Assembly (NCBI GenBank): GCA_028868515.1
Contig: JAGWUI010000017.1
Coordinates: forward strand, 1-58,387
Direction: 5' to 3'
DNA from: Gammaproteobacteria bacterium
GTDB taxonomy: Bacteria > Pseudomonadota > Gammaproteobacteria > Pseudomonadales > Moraxellaceae
Length of the DNA stretch: 58,387 nucleotides
Shown here: in pieces, positions 36,661 through 45,662 of the stretch
Position numbering within the stretch: the first letter of the stretch is position 1
Layout of the letters: every line of letters begins with the position of its first letter
Made by a program: the position numbers and the translations under genes
The notes under the pieces: generated by a model
The model's input: the letters and a program-made list of their open reading frames with translations, nothing else
Database searches by the model: none
What the model was told of the DNA's origin: nothing

Positions 36661-37539
36661 ATGAAACGAAGATCGTTACCTCCTTTCAACTCTTTAAAGG
36701 CATTCGAAGCTGTTGCTAGACATAAAAGTTTTAGCTTAGCTGCAGAAGAATTATGTGTAACTCATAGTGCGATTAGCCAACAAATAAAACTGTTAGAGGA
36801 ATGGGTCGATAAAAAACTGTTTATTAGACATTCCTCTACAATCTCTTTAACGAGAGATGCAGAAAAATTATCTCTAGTGTGTACTCATTTTTTTAATAAT
36901 TTGGAAGAATGTATTTCTGAGCTAACGAATAAATCTTTAGAGGTAGAAGTTGTTATAGGAGCTTCTCATAGTTTTATGGCAAATTGGCTTATACCTCGAT
37001 TAGAAAAACTTGAAATAGTTTATCCAAATATTCATATTAAATTAATGACATGTAATGACATTAAGCTTTTAGAAAAAGAAAAAGTTGATATTTTCATTAA
37101 CAGTATAAGTGAAGATAAAATCCCTCCAAACTTTTTGAATAAATATCTCCTATTTCCTGACCGTATGGGACCTATTTGTAATCATGAAATAAATCAGATT
37201 AATACCGTAGATGATATTTTAAGGTTTCCATTACTCCATACACACTCGAATTTAAGTGCATGGAATGTGTGGTTTGATCGATCCGAGGTTAACTTTCCCC
37301 AAAAATCTAATGATCGTTATTTTGATAGTCTAAATTTAATGATAGAAGCCGCTGTTTCAGGATTAGGGATTGCTATAGCACCACAAATTCTAGTAGAAAA
37401 AGAAATATTAAGTGGTAGGCTCACCGCACCATTTGGATTTATGCATTGTGACAATAATTTTTATGCAATAGTAAGAAAAGATAATAAAAACAAAGATATT
37501 ATGAGTATAATTAATTGGCTAATAGCTGAAAAATGTTAA
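36661..37539 (+). CDS. trpI: LysR-family regulator, TrpI-like
   Basis: A 292-residue LysR protein. Its N-terminal helix-turn-helix contains FNSLKAFEAVARHKSFSLAA and THSAISQQIK, and its C-terminal effector domain is about 90-290. The RSLPPFNSLKAFEAVARH start is of the GcvA/TrpI subgroup. It is divergent from trpBA with about 98 bp between, exactly the trpI-trpBA layout. The symbol rests on this synteny. It shares the extreme AT-richness of the block. Confidence 0.75.
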   Translation: MKRRSLPPFNSLKAFEAVARHKSFSLAAEELCVTHSAISQQIKLLEEWVDKKLFIRHSSTISLTRDAEKLSLVCTHFFNNLEECISELTNKSLEVEVVIGASHSFMANWLIPRLEKLEIVYPNIHIKLMTCNDIKLLEKEKVDIFINSISEDKIPPNFLNKYLLFPDRMGPICNHEINQINTVDDILRFPLLHTHSNLSAWNVWFDRSEVNFPQKSNDRYFDSLNLMIEAAVSGLGIAIAPQILVEKEILSGRLTAPFGFMHCDNNFYAIVRKDNKNKDIMSIINWLIAEKC

Positions 37540-37606
37540 ATAAAATTTAGCTTTTTATAGAATTTTATTAAATAGAATATTTTACTACCTATGTTCACAA
37601 TCTATT

Positions 37607-37689
37607 CACTTGACCTTATGTAAACTAGAACAATATGCTGTAAATATAGGCAGTTAAGATTCAACAAACATATCAATCCACTTGACCTT
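37607..37689. promoter_or_regulatory. Duplicated CACTTGACCTT box upstream of blc
   Basis: CACTTGACCTT occurs at 37607-37617 and 37679-37689. Each copy contains a -35-like TTGACC, with TATGCT (37634) or AATATT (37704) at roughly -10 spacing. These may be two promoters or two binding sites for an activator. The rest of the 308-bp gap between the LysR gene and blc is AT-rich with no other signal. Confidence 0.4.
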
Positions 37690-37847
37690 TAAAGTACTTC
37701 AGCAATATTTGTTAGAAATTGGATCCATAGCTTCATTACATTTATGTCATCTTAGTATCAGTAATGACATATAGCTATGATTTTTTTGAATAGCAAAAAT
37801 ACACTAATCTGCTACAACTTCATTATGTTATATCGAGATTAAATGAA

Positions 37848-38441
37848 ATGAAATACATGAATAAAACTAAAAGTTTGAGATTACTAAGTGTTACAATAAC
37901 TGCATTTATTCTAACTTTTAAATTAGACGCTCAAGCTAATGAATCAAATATTCAAAAAGTAACCACCGTTGATACAATCAATATCAGCCGGTACACTGGA
38001 AAGTGGTATGAAATTGCAAGATTTCCGATGTTCTTTGAAAGAAACTGCGCAAGTGATGTAATTGCTACTTATAGTATCGATTCAAAAAATCCATCAAAAA
38101 TTATTGTAAATAATCAATGCCGTAAATTAGATGGTAACTTTATAAAATCTATAGGTGAAGCAACGCCTATAGATAAAACTAACAGTAAACTAGAAGTTAC
38201 ATTTTTACCTAATTTTTTACGCTGGCTTCCAATAGGTAAAGCTCCTTATTGGATTTTAAAAATCGATCAAGACTATCAAACCGTATTAGTTGGTAATCCT
38301 AGTCATAAATATCTTTGGATCTTATCTCGCAAACCACAAATAAACGATTCGGTTTATCAAAGTTATATTGAAGAAGCTAAACGTCAAGGTTACGACATTG
38401 CTAAATTACGCCTTACAACTCAATTAAAAGATAGTGACTAA
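37848..38441 (+). CDS. blc: Bacterial lipocalin Blc
   Basis: A 197-residue lipocalin. A signal sequence ends near LDAQA, with no clear lipobox Cys, so it may be periplasmic rather than lipid-anchored. The lipocalin GxW motif is in GKWYEIARFP, followed by FERNCASDV, and the YLWILSRKP strand is near the C-terminus. Blc binds lysophospholipids and fatty acids and is linked to envelope stress. CGAGATT lies before the ATG. It is AT-rich like the trp block and probably arrived with it, because a remnant of another blc lies at 33566-33667. Confidence 0.88.
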   Translation: MKYMNKTKSLRLLSVTITAFILTFKLDAQANESNIQKVTTVDTINISRYTGKWYEIARFPMFFERNCASDVIATYSIDSKNPSKIIVNNQCRKLDGNFIKSIGEATPIDKTNSKLEVTFLPNFLRWLPIGKAPYWILKIDQDYQTVLVGNPSHKYLWILSRKPQINDSVYQSYIEEAKRQGYDIAKLRLTTQLKDSD

Positions 38442-38459
38442 TCTTAGCTATTAAAATAA

Positions 38460-40007
38460 TTAGATAATAAGTTGGCGCAGCTTAGCGGCTTGATCACTGA
38501 TAGCACTGCGTTCATCCTTACTCAACCGAGCCAAGTTTTTTAACTGCATGGACATGCGTATATTTTTAGACAGCAGTGCTTCATGTCGCATCAAAAAATC
38601 CCAATATAATGTAGTGTAAGGACAGGCGTTATCACCGATTCGTTGAGCAGGATCAAAGCGACACGTCGCACATGGACCACCCATTCGCTGTATATATTTA
38701 CCAGTTGCTACATAAGGCTTGCTTGCCATAAGACCGCCATCGCCATATTGACTCATACCTAGCGTATTAGGCAATTCAACCCATTCAACAGCATCGACAT
38801 AAACGGCAAGATACCATTCATGAGTTTGACGAGGATCAACTCCAAAGAGCAAGGCAAAGAGCCCTGTCACCATCAGACGCTGAATATGATGCGCATATCC
38901 AAATTCAAGTGTCTGTGTAATCACATCGCGCAGACAAGCTATTTCTGTCTCACCCGTCCAATAAAACGAAGGCAGATTAAATGTAGCCACTAGTGCATTT
39001 CTATCGAGATATTGTGGCATCTGAGTCCAATAAATACCTCGGACATACTCACGCCAGCCAAGAATCTGACGAATAAATCCTTCTGCGCTTTGCAAAGAAA
39101 CTCGTCCAGCCTGATAAGCCTCCTCTGCCGCTTGAATCACCTCACGAGCGCCTAATAGCTTGAGATTCAACGCTGCGGATAAATGCGAATGGTACAACCA
39201 TGGTTCGCTAGGCCACATCGCATCTTCATAAGGACCAAAAAGAGACAAACGCTCATCGATAAACCGCCTTAAAGCCTCTAGTGCTTGAACACGCGATACA
39301 GGCCATGCAAAACTTGCAAGCGAACCGGGATGTGTAGAAAAGCGCTTTTCAACTAGCGTAATCACCTCGCTCGTGATTGCATCAGGTAAAAAAATAGCAC
39401 GCTCAGGTAGCATACCCGGGCCTTTGACACCAAAGGTTTGGCGATTATCCTCATCAAAATTCCATCGACCTTCGATTGGCTTCGACTGGTTGGGTTCTTT
39501 TTGCATTAATATACCGTGTCGCTGACGCAATTCACGGTAAAAATATTCCAGTCGCAGCGACTTGCGTGCTTTGGCATGACCTGCAAACTCACGCACTGTA
39601 TTCAAGAAATGGCGATCTTCAGAGACCTCAAGTGTTAAACCTGACTCTTGAACGACGGCTTTAAGCAACTGGAGAACGCGCCAATCTCCTGGCGCTGTCA
39701 CTTTGACTCGTTCAGGCCGAAGACTTAAAAGATCGGCCTTGAGTTCTGTTGTAAAAGTACCCTTATTAAGTGGGTCATCGAGATATCGATAATAGACCTG
39801 ACGGCCATTTTCGCGTAAATCTTGCGCAAAATGGCGCATTGCAGCCAAGAAAAAAACGATTCGTTGCTTACTCGACCAAACATGCGTAGATTCTTCTGTG
39901 ACCTCAGCCATCCATACAGCGTCTCTTGAAGTATCAAAGCCATCAAATGCTGACGCATGCAGATCAAGTTGATCACCCAAAACAAGAACTAACGTTCGTA
40001 TGCTCAT
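38460..40007 (-). CDS. Fe-S photolyase/cryptochrome (PhrB/CryB type)
   Basis: A 515-residue photolyase-related protein of the iron-sulfur bacterial group, some members of which repair (6-4) photoproducts. It starts RTLVLVLGDQLDLHASAFDG, the family's N-terminal nucleotide-binding fold. The FAD domain has GWREYVRGIYW and NTLGMSQYGDGGLMASKPY, and the Fe-S cysteines include CATCRFDP and ACPYTTLYWDF. The start overlaps the DUF2256 gene by 4 bases. In many proteobacteria this gene is induced by light or singlet oxygen together with cfa-like genes. Confidence 0.88.
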   Translation of the reverse strand: MSIRTLVLVLGDQLDLHASAFDGFDTSRDAVWMAEVTEESTHVWSSKQRIVFFLAAMRHFAQDLRENGRQVYYRYLDDPLNKGTFTTELKADLLSLRPERVKVTAPGDWRVLQLLKAVVQESGLTLEVSEDRHFLNTVREFAGHAKARKSLRLEYFYRELRQRHGILMQKEPNQSKPIEGRWNFDEDNRQTFGVKGPGMLPERAIFLPDAITSEVITLVEKRFSTHPGSLASFAWPVSRVQALEALRRFIDERLSLFGPYEDAMWPSEPWLYHSHLSAALNLKLLGAREVIQAAEEAYQAGRVSLQSAEGFIRQILGWREYVRGIYWTQMPQYLDRNALVATFNLPSFYWTGETEIACLRDVITQTLEFGYAHHIQRLMVTGLFALLFGVDPRQTHEWYLAVYVDAVEWVELPNTLGMSQYGDGGLMASKPYVATGKYIQRMGGPCATCRFDPAQRIGDNACPYTTLYWDFLMRHEALLSKNIRMSMQLKNLARLSKDERSAISDQAAKLRQLII

Positions 40008-40177
40008 TGCGTCTCTCTATGCTTAGTTAATTTGCGACAAGCGTCAGAACAATACTTAACCTCATCCCAATTCTGCGCCCACTTTTTGCGCCAGCTCATA
40101 GGACGCTCGCAAACCACACATTGTTTGACAGGTAAACTTTGTTTATTACCCTTATATCCTAGTGATTGATGATTCAT
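40004..40177 (-). CDS. DUF2256 zinc-ribbon protein
   Basis: A 57-residue protein starting at the ATG at 40177, with GAGGAGA before it. Four cysteines in CVVCERP and YCSDACRK, with SWRKKWAQNWDEV between, define DUF2256. This tiny protein is nearly always encoded next to PhrB-type photolyases, as here, where its stop overlaps the photolyase start (ATGA). A role in photolyase maturation or function is plausible but unproven. Confidence 0.85.
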   Translation of the reverse strand: MNHQSLGYKGNKQSLPVKQCVVCERPMSWRKKWAQNWDEVKYCSDACRKLTKHRETQ

Positions 40178-40258
40178 GTTTATCTCCTCATCAAATCTCA
40201 GCTTCAAACTCAGACATACATATGACGTGTGTACGGAATGCTCAGACTAAGTAAGCAC

Positions 40259-41296
40259 TCATAACTCATCTGGTTTTATGAGACGAGATGCTAGCGTGTT
40301 TGCTGAAGACCACGCGCCTTCCACACCATCTCCTCCCCAAGCATCGCCACAAACTCCAAGTCCTAACTCTGCTTGCCACAAATGAAGATCTGGGCAAAGA
40401 ATGTCTTTAACAACCAAATCAGATGCATATCGCCAGCGATGGACTGAAGCACGATGCCAGTTGAATGGATACCCTAACGTGTCTGAGAATGCGATCTTCA
40501 ATGCCGCTTCTACGTCGTCTATAGATGACTCCAGATGCTGCTGACTCCATTCATGGCTCGCATGGATTACCCAATTGATAAATCCTGGAGTCTGCTGCCG
40601 CTGTGGTTTCGCATCATTACGGATAATCAAAGATAATGGTCCAGATGCAGGTCGAAAAAGTTCCCAATTCAATACAGGTGATACATCGCTTGTCACACCC
40701 ATCAGTATCCAATGAGGTTGCTGTATTAAGGTCTGCGCATGATCAGCCCAGTCAGGCTGATGAGGTTTCAACAATGACGTCGCTTGTAAGGGCGGGATAG
40801 CGATAATCACTGCATCAAAAGTCTTCGTGATGGTCTCTTCTGCACATTGCAGAGTCCAACCAGAAGCTGAACGTATGAGAGAGTGGATATTACAAGTGAA
40901 GGTCACCTTTGAATCGCTCAAGAGATCACGACACCAAGCAGACATATTTGGTGTTGCGACCCACGACTCTGTTTCATCATTGATTTGATCTTGATCTGAG
41001 ATCATCCGAGGTTGCCAGCGCGCAAGCACACTCTTCTCATGGGCTTGTTTAACAAACTCGATGAAATTGGGTGAATACGCTGAAAATCCAGGCACTCCAT
41101 GATCAAAATGTGCGGTATGTATTAAACCATCACAGTCTGTCCATTCAGAACGTCGAGTAGACATCCGCCCACCTACGCCACGCGATTTATCAAATACCTC
41201 GACTTCAAATCCTGCATCGCATAAAAGCCGAGCACAGGTTGCACCTGCTATCCCTGCACCAATAATTGCAACACGATTATTTAACGAATGGTGCAT
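40259..41296 (-). CDS. FAD-dependent oxidoreductase (renalase-like)
   Basis: A 345-residue flavoprotein starting at the ATG at 41296 (AGGGGAA upstream). The N-terminal FAD motif is VAIIGAGIAGATCARLL, followed by VFDKSRGVGGRMSTRR, the amine-oxidase/renalase signature. A C-terminal GLGVCGDAWGGDGVEGAW contacts FAD. Similar proteins are often encoded beside photolyases in this kind of cluster. Substrate unknown. It lies 81 bases upstream of the DUF2256 gene on the same strand. Confidence 0.82.
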   Translation of the reverse strand: MHHSLNNRVAIIGAGIAGATCARLLCDAGFEVEVFDKSRGVGGRMSTRRSEWTDCDGLIHTAHFDHGVPGFSAYSPNFIEFVKQAHEKSVLARWQPRMISDQDQINDETESWVATPNMSAWCRDLLSDSKVTFTCNIHSLIRSASGWTLQCAEETITKTFDAVIIAIPPLQATSLLKPHQPDWADHAQTLIQQPHWILMGVTSDVSPVLNWELFRPASGPLSLIIRNDAKPQRQQTPGFINWVIHASHEWSQQHLESSIDDVEAALKIAFSDTLGYPFNWHRASVHRWRYASDLVVKDILCPDLHLWQAELGLGVCGDAWGGDGVEGAWSSANTLASRLIKPDEL

Positions 41297-41361
41297 GTGT
41301 TTCCCCTGCAACAACTAACAATATGAACAACTCAGGCCATATCGAGTAAAACCCAGAACGT

Positions 41362-41394
41362 AAGCACCGAACGATCACTGATCATTCGGTGCTT
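41362..41394. terminator. Long hairpin between the FAD and acyl-CoA dehydrogenase genes
   Basis: AAGCACCGAA (41362-41371) pairs with TTCGGTGCTT (41385-41394), continued inward by GATC/GATC. Neither strand has a good T-run, so termination may be weak. It lies between two minus-strand genes. Confidence 0.55.
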
Positions 41395-41437
41395 GTTACA
41401 CTACTATTTATTGAAAATATCAGTTTGAGCTTTTAAG

Positions 41438-43237
41438 TTAAAATGCAAACTGCTCTTCATCTATCGCCATTAACGTCTGCAGACCTGAATCGATCCGTGC
41501 AACATGGGCACGTGTCTGCGGTAACAACTTGGCATAATAGAACTCAGCCGTTTTGATTTTCGCATCATAGAATCCGCTTTCAGCGGTTCCTTCAGCGAGC
41601 TTCAAGTGCGCTGTGCTAGCCATCTTGGCCCAGAGATAAGCCAGCGTGACATAGCCTGAGTAGTACATATAATCTACTGCAGCTGCGGCAGCGTCCTCTG
41701 GATTTTGCATCGCTTTCATGCCGATACGCATGGTCAACTCACCCCATTCCTGATTGAGCTGAGCTAACGGATCAATCAAGTGCTTCATCTGTTCATGACC
41801 AGCATGCTCTTCACAGAACTTATGAATCACCTTAGTGAATTGACGCAATAATTTCCCTTGCGTCTGAAGGACTTTTCGACCTAACAAATCTAGTGACTGT
41901 ATTTCGGTTGTTCCCTCATAGATGCAGGCAATTTTGGTGTCACGGACGATCTGCTCCATGCCCCACTCTTGAATAAAACCATGACCGCCATAGATTTGTA
42001 CGCCATGATTGGCACACTGATAACCCATTTCCGTCAGGAAAGCTTTGGCAATCGGAGTCAATAATGACAGCATGTCATCTGCGGCCTGCTTGGCATCCTG
42101 ATCCTTGCTAACCTCAACGATGTCGGCAAAGAATGCTAAAAAATACACTAGTGCCCGCCCACCTTCCGCAAAGGCTTTTTGAGTCAGCAGCATATTGCGA
42201 ATCGCAGGATGAACAATAATCGGATCTGCCTCTTTTTCAGGTCGCTTGACACCAGATACGGCTCGCATCGCCAGACGTTCCTTGGCATAACTCAGCGAGC
42301 CTTGATAAGACAACTCTGCGGCTGCAAGCCCCTGTATCGCTGTACCAATACGCGCGGTATTCATAAAAGTAAACATGCAATTCAAGCCGCGATTTTCAGG
42401 CCCAATCAGGTAGCCTTGTGCACGATCAAAATTTAGTACACAGGTTGCATTACCATGGATACCCATTTTGTGTTCAATCGAGCCGCAAGCAACACTATTG
42501 CGTGTACCCAGCGAGCCATCTGAATTGACATTAAATTTCGGTACGATAAAAAGCGAAATGCCTTTCGTGCCTTTCGGTGCATCTGGCAACCGAGCAAGTA
42601 CGATATGGACAATGTTATCGACCAGATCATGCTCACCAGCTGAAATAAAAATCTTGGTTCCCGAAATTGCATAACTACCATCACCATTCGGCTCAGCTTT
42701 AGTACGGATCGTACCCAAATCAGAACCTGCGTGTGCTTCAGTCAAACACATGGTACCAGTCCACTCACCAGTCACCAGTTTTGCAAGAAATTTTTGTTTC
42801 TGCTCCTCACTACCATGTTGCTCGATCGTACGAATTGCACCATGTGACAGCCCAGGGTACATACTCCATGCCCAATTGGCAGTTCCCATCATTTCGCTGA
42901 TCACATTACCGATCGATAGCGGTAATCCTTGTCCACCATGATCTGCAGGTACGGCCAGAGATGGATAACCTAATTCAATATATTTTTGGTAGGCACCTTT
43001 AAATCCTTTAGGGGTCGTTACTACCCCGTGTTCAAAATGACAACCTTCTTGATCGCCAGAGGCATTTAATGGTGAAAGCTCATTTGCTGCAAATACTGCA
43101 GCAGCTTCTAATATGCCATCAATTAACTCTCGATTTGTTGATGCATACTCATCCAAAGCACAATAATGCGCTTCGGCATTTAAAACCTCATGTAAGACAA
43201 ACTGCATATCACGTATTGGGGCTTTATAAAGAGGCAT
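41438..43237 (-). CDS. Acyl-CoA dehydrogenase (long, C-terminal-domain type)
   Basis: A 599-residue FAD enzyme started at the ATG at 43237 (MPLYKAPIRDMQFVLHEVLN), with TAGGAAG upstream. The conserved CLTEAHAGSDLG and ISGTKIFISAGEHD (FAD/substrate binding), the catalytic-base region QIYGGHGFIQEWGMEQIVRD and YEGTTEIQ are present. The C-terminal extension (about 470-599) is typical of DmdC-like and other large acyl-CoA dehydrogenases. It introduces a trans-2 double bond into acyl-CoA. The position opposite the lipid-modification operon suggests a shared role. Confidence 0.9.
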   Translation of the reverse strand: MPLYKAPIRDMQFVLHEVLNAEAHYCALDEYASTNRELIDGILEAAAVFAANELSPLNASGDQEGCHFEHGVVTTPKGFKGAYQKYIELGYPSLAVPADHGGQGLPLSIGNVISEMMGTANWAWSMYPGLSHGAIRTIEQHGSEEQKQKFLAKLVTGEWTGTMCLTEAHAGSDLGTIRTKAEPNGDGSYAISGTKIFISAGEHDLVDNIVHIVLARLPDAPKGTKGISLFIVPKFNVNSDGSLGTRNSVACGSIEHKMGIHGNATCVLNFDRAQGYLIGPENRGLNCMFTFMNTARIGTAIQGLAAAELSYQGSLSYAKERLAMRAVSGVKRPEKEADPIIVHPAIRNMLLTQKAFAEGGRALVYFLAFFADIVEVSKDQDAKQAADDMLSLLTPIAKAFLTEMGYQCANHGVQIYGGHGFIQEWGMEQIVRDTKIACIYEGTTEIQSLDLLGRKVLQTQGKLLRQFTKVIHKFCEEHAGHEQMKHLIDPLAQLNQEWGELTMRIGMKAMQNPEDAAAAAVDYMYYSGYVTLAYLWAKMASTAHLKLAEGTAESGFYDAKIKTAEFYYAKLLPQTRAHVARIDSGLQTLMAIDEEQFAF

Positions 43238-43411
43238 AATATCGCTTCCTAATTTAATTGAATTACTCTGCACTCACAACTGAAAATTACCACACTAAAT
43301 TTGAGTCGTTAAGTAGAATGACTGAATAGTTCACATAATATTTATAAAAATATTATTTTAATTATCAATATTTTAAATAATTTATTTTTTTATATTAATT
43401 TTCACATTTTC

Positions 43412-43517
43412 TTCACACAATAAAACGTATTGTATGTATATGACTGAAGAATCGCACTCATACTTCTGTCGTATTGTTAGTTACTAGCCCATGTATATTA
43501 TGTACATGGGCTAGTAA
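43412..43517 (+). ncRNA. Candidate small RNA or attenuator with strong hairpin
   Basis: In the 373-bp divergent gap, a 15-bp perfect stem TTACTAGCCCATGTA (43481-43495) and TACATGGGCTAGTAA (43503-43517) with a 7-base loop is followed by TATTTTTA. There is no plus-strand gene upstream for it to terminate. A promoter-like TTCACA (43412-43417) with TGTATA (43435-43440) at 17 bp could start an RNA of about 75 bases ending here. It could equally be an attenuator in the leader of the operon at 43611. The rest of the gap is AT-rich with nothing else seen. Confidence 0.4.
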
Positions 43518-43610
43518 TATTTTTAAAATAAAAGATAAGAATACAAAAATAAATAACCACAATTAATCTCGACCTTAAAATGAAATTACTTACCAAAATC
43601 AGGAAATAAA

Positions 43611-44543
43611 ATGACTAAGATGAAAATATTATTGACAGAAGGTACTGGACTAATTGGTCAAGCGATATGCAAATATTGGTCTGATATGGGATATGAACTG
43701 ATCGTCTTAAGTAGACGACCAGATCAAGTTGCTCAAACCTGTTCTGGTGCTCGAGGAATAGCAACACTATCTGAAATACCAAAGGATGAATCCATAGATG
43801 CAATCATCAATCTTTCAGGTGCTCCGATTGCTGACAAACGTTGGTCTATCTCTAGACGTTCCGTTTTATGGCAAAGTCGCGTGGACTTTACTCAGCAGCT
43901 TGTTGACTGGGTATCTACGTTAGTCACCAAGCCTAAAGTGATGATCTCTGGCTCAGCAACAGGATGGTACGGAAACAGCCATGACAACATCCTCACTGAA
44001 TCAAACTCAACACAATCTCAAGACTTTGGTAGCCAACTCTGTAGAGCTTGGGAGGATGAAGCCAGCAAGATCACAACTTATGGCGTACGCCTGATTTTAT
44101 TAAGAACAGCTCCTGTATTGTCGGCACATGGCGGGATGCTTCAACGACTCATGGTCGTCTTTAAACTAGGATTGGGCGGCCGCATGGGCAGTGGTCGTCA
44201 ATGGATGTCTTGGATTCATATCCATGACAAGGTCAAACTCATTGATTTTTTATTACACCATTCTGAATGCAATGGAGTCTTTAACGCATGTTCTCCAGAA
44301 CCAGTCCGAAATCAAGAATTTACAAAAACTTTGTCTAAGATTGTCAATAAACCAGCTTTTATTCCCGTTCCAGCATGGCTCCTCCAACTTGGCCTAGGTG
44401 AGTTATCTGGTCTGATGCTTGATAGTCAAAGAGCCATACCTGAACGTGCACTCGAATACGGCTTCTCGTTTGATTTTCCTAAATTGGACGATGCTCTCAA
44501 TAATCTGATCAAACTACATCAAACCGCATGCCATAACATATGA
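43611..44543 (+). CDS. TIGR01777 family SDR-like epimerase
   Basis: A 310-residue NAD(P)-binding protein of the atypical SDR (YfcH/TIGR01777) family. It has KILLTEGTGLIGQ (nucleotide loop, Glu where Gly is usual), INLSGAPIADKRW, SGSATGWYG, and the C-terminal GGRMGSGRQWMSWIHIHD typical of the family. AGGAAA sits 8 bases before the ATG. It is the first gene of a long plus-strand operon of fatty-acid-modifying genes. Homologues occupy the same position in RpoE-ChrR-type clusters. Substrate unknown. Confidence 0.85.
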   Translation: MTKMKILLTEGTGLIGQAICKYWSDMGYELIVLSRRPDQVAQTCSGARGIATLSEIPKDESIDAIINLSGAPIADKRWSISRRSVLWQSRVDFTQQLVDWVSTLVTKPKVMISGSATGWYGNSHDNILTESNSTQSQDFGSQLCRAWEDEASKITTYGVRLILLRTAPVLSAHGGMLQRLMVVFKLGLGGRMGSGRQWMSWIHIHDKVKLIDFLLHHSECNGVFNACSPEPVRNQEFTKTLSKIVNKPAFIPVPAWLLQLGLGELSGLMLDSQRAIPERALEYGFSFDFPKLDDALNNLIKLHQTACHNI

Positions 44544-44660
44544 TTATCAATTTAAAATTCATATGGATACACCTCACTGAATATCGCTTTTTCATTCACA
44601 TAAAATTCACTCAGCTATTTATACAATAAAAACCGTAAAAGAAGACAAGGAATGATCATA

Positions 44661-45602
44661 ATGATGATTAAAGATATTTCCTCTGCCCAAGGCGTGACAC
44701 GCGAACAGGACTTGATCGAAATGAGGCCAGATCGCCAAATCGATTGGGTTCGGATCATTCCTTTTATATTGTTGCACATGAGTTGCCTCGCTGTTTTTTT
44801 TGTAGGCGTATCTTGGTTCGCAATTATTGTGATGATTGGTTTTTATCTATTACGCATGTTCGCAATTACGGCTTTCTATCATCGCTATTTTTCTCATAAA
44901 GCCTTTAAAACAGGACGTCTTGTACAATTTATTTTCGCACTAATTGGTGTAATGAGTACTCAGAATGGTCCTTTATGGTGGGCAGCGCATCATCGTTATC
45001 ATCATCGTCATGCGGATCAACCCAGTGATCTACACTCACCCCGTGATGGATTTTGGTATAGCCACATGGGATGGTTTCTAAACAAACAGAATTTTGCAAC
45101 ACAAGAATATTTAGTCAAAGATTGGATCAAGTTCCCTGAACTCAGATGGTTGGATCGCCATAGCGTCTTAATCTCAGTAATGACCGCAGCAAGCTTCTGG
45201 ATCGTCGGAAGTGCACTTGCTCACTACGCACCAAGCCTGAAAACCAACGGTATTCAGCTCTTTGTCTGGGGTTTTTTAATCTCTACGATTCTACTGACAC
45301 ACATCACCTTAACAATTAATTCATTCGCGCATCGTTTTGGATTTCGAACTTATGAGACTCAAGATGACAGCCGTAATAATTGGTTTTTAGCCATTCTTAC
45401 TTTAGGAGAAGGCTGGCATAACAATCATCACTATTGTCCAGCCAGCGTGCGACAAGGATTTATCTGGTGGCAGATTGATATCAGCTATTATATCTTACGC
45501 ATGATGGCGGCTGTAGGTCTTGTCTGGGATCTCGTTCCTATCCCTAAGAAAGCTTTCCCTAACAAATTTTCAGAAAAAATAGCCCCAAACATCACGCCGT
45601 AA
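44661..45602 (+). CDS. Membrane fatty-acid/acyl-CoA desaturase
   Basis: A 313-residue di-iron membrane desaturase of the delta-9 acyl-CoA type. Three histidine boxes are visible: HRYFSH, HHRYHHRH and HNNHH. Four or so hydrophobic spans lie at about 30-70 and 165-210. The ATG at 44661 has AAGGA 9 bases upstream, and the ATG at 44652 is too close to it. It supplies unsaturated chains, the substrates for the Cfa-type methyltransferases encoded downstream in the same operon. Confidence 0.88.
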   Translation: MMIKDISSAQGVTREQDLIEMRPDRQIDWVRIIPFILLHMSCLAVFFVGVSWFAIIVMIGFYLLRMFAITAFYHRYFSHKAFKTGRLVQFIFALIGVMSTQNGPLWWAAHHRYHHRHADQPSDLHSPRDGFWYSHMGWFLNKQNFATQEYLVKDWIKFPELRWLDRHSVLISVMTAASFWIVGSALAHYAPSLKTNGIQLFVWGFLISTILLTHITLTINSFAHRFGFRTYETQDDSRNNWFLAILTLGEGWHNNHHYCPASVRQGFIWWQIDISYYILRMMAAVGLVWDLVPIPKKAFPNKFSEKIAPNITP

Positions 45603-45662
45603 TTAATTTTGCAAGTCTGTTTGAATGGCAAATGAAACTAAGAATGACATGAGGTTAAGTTG

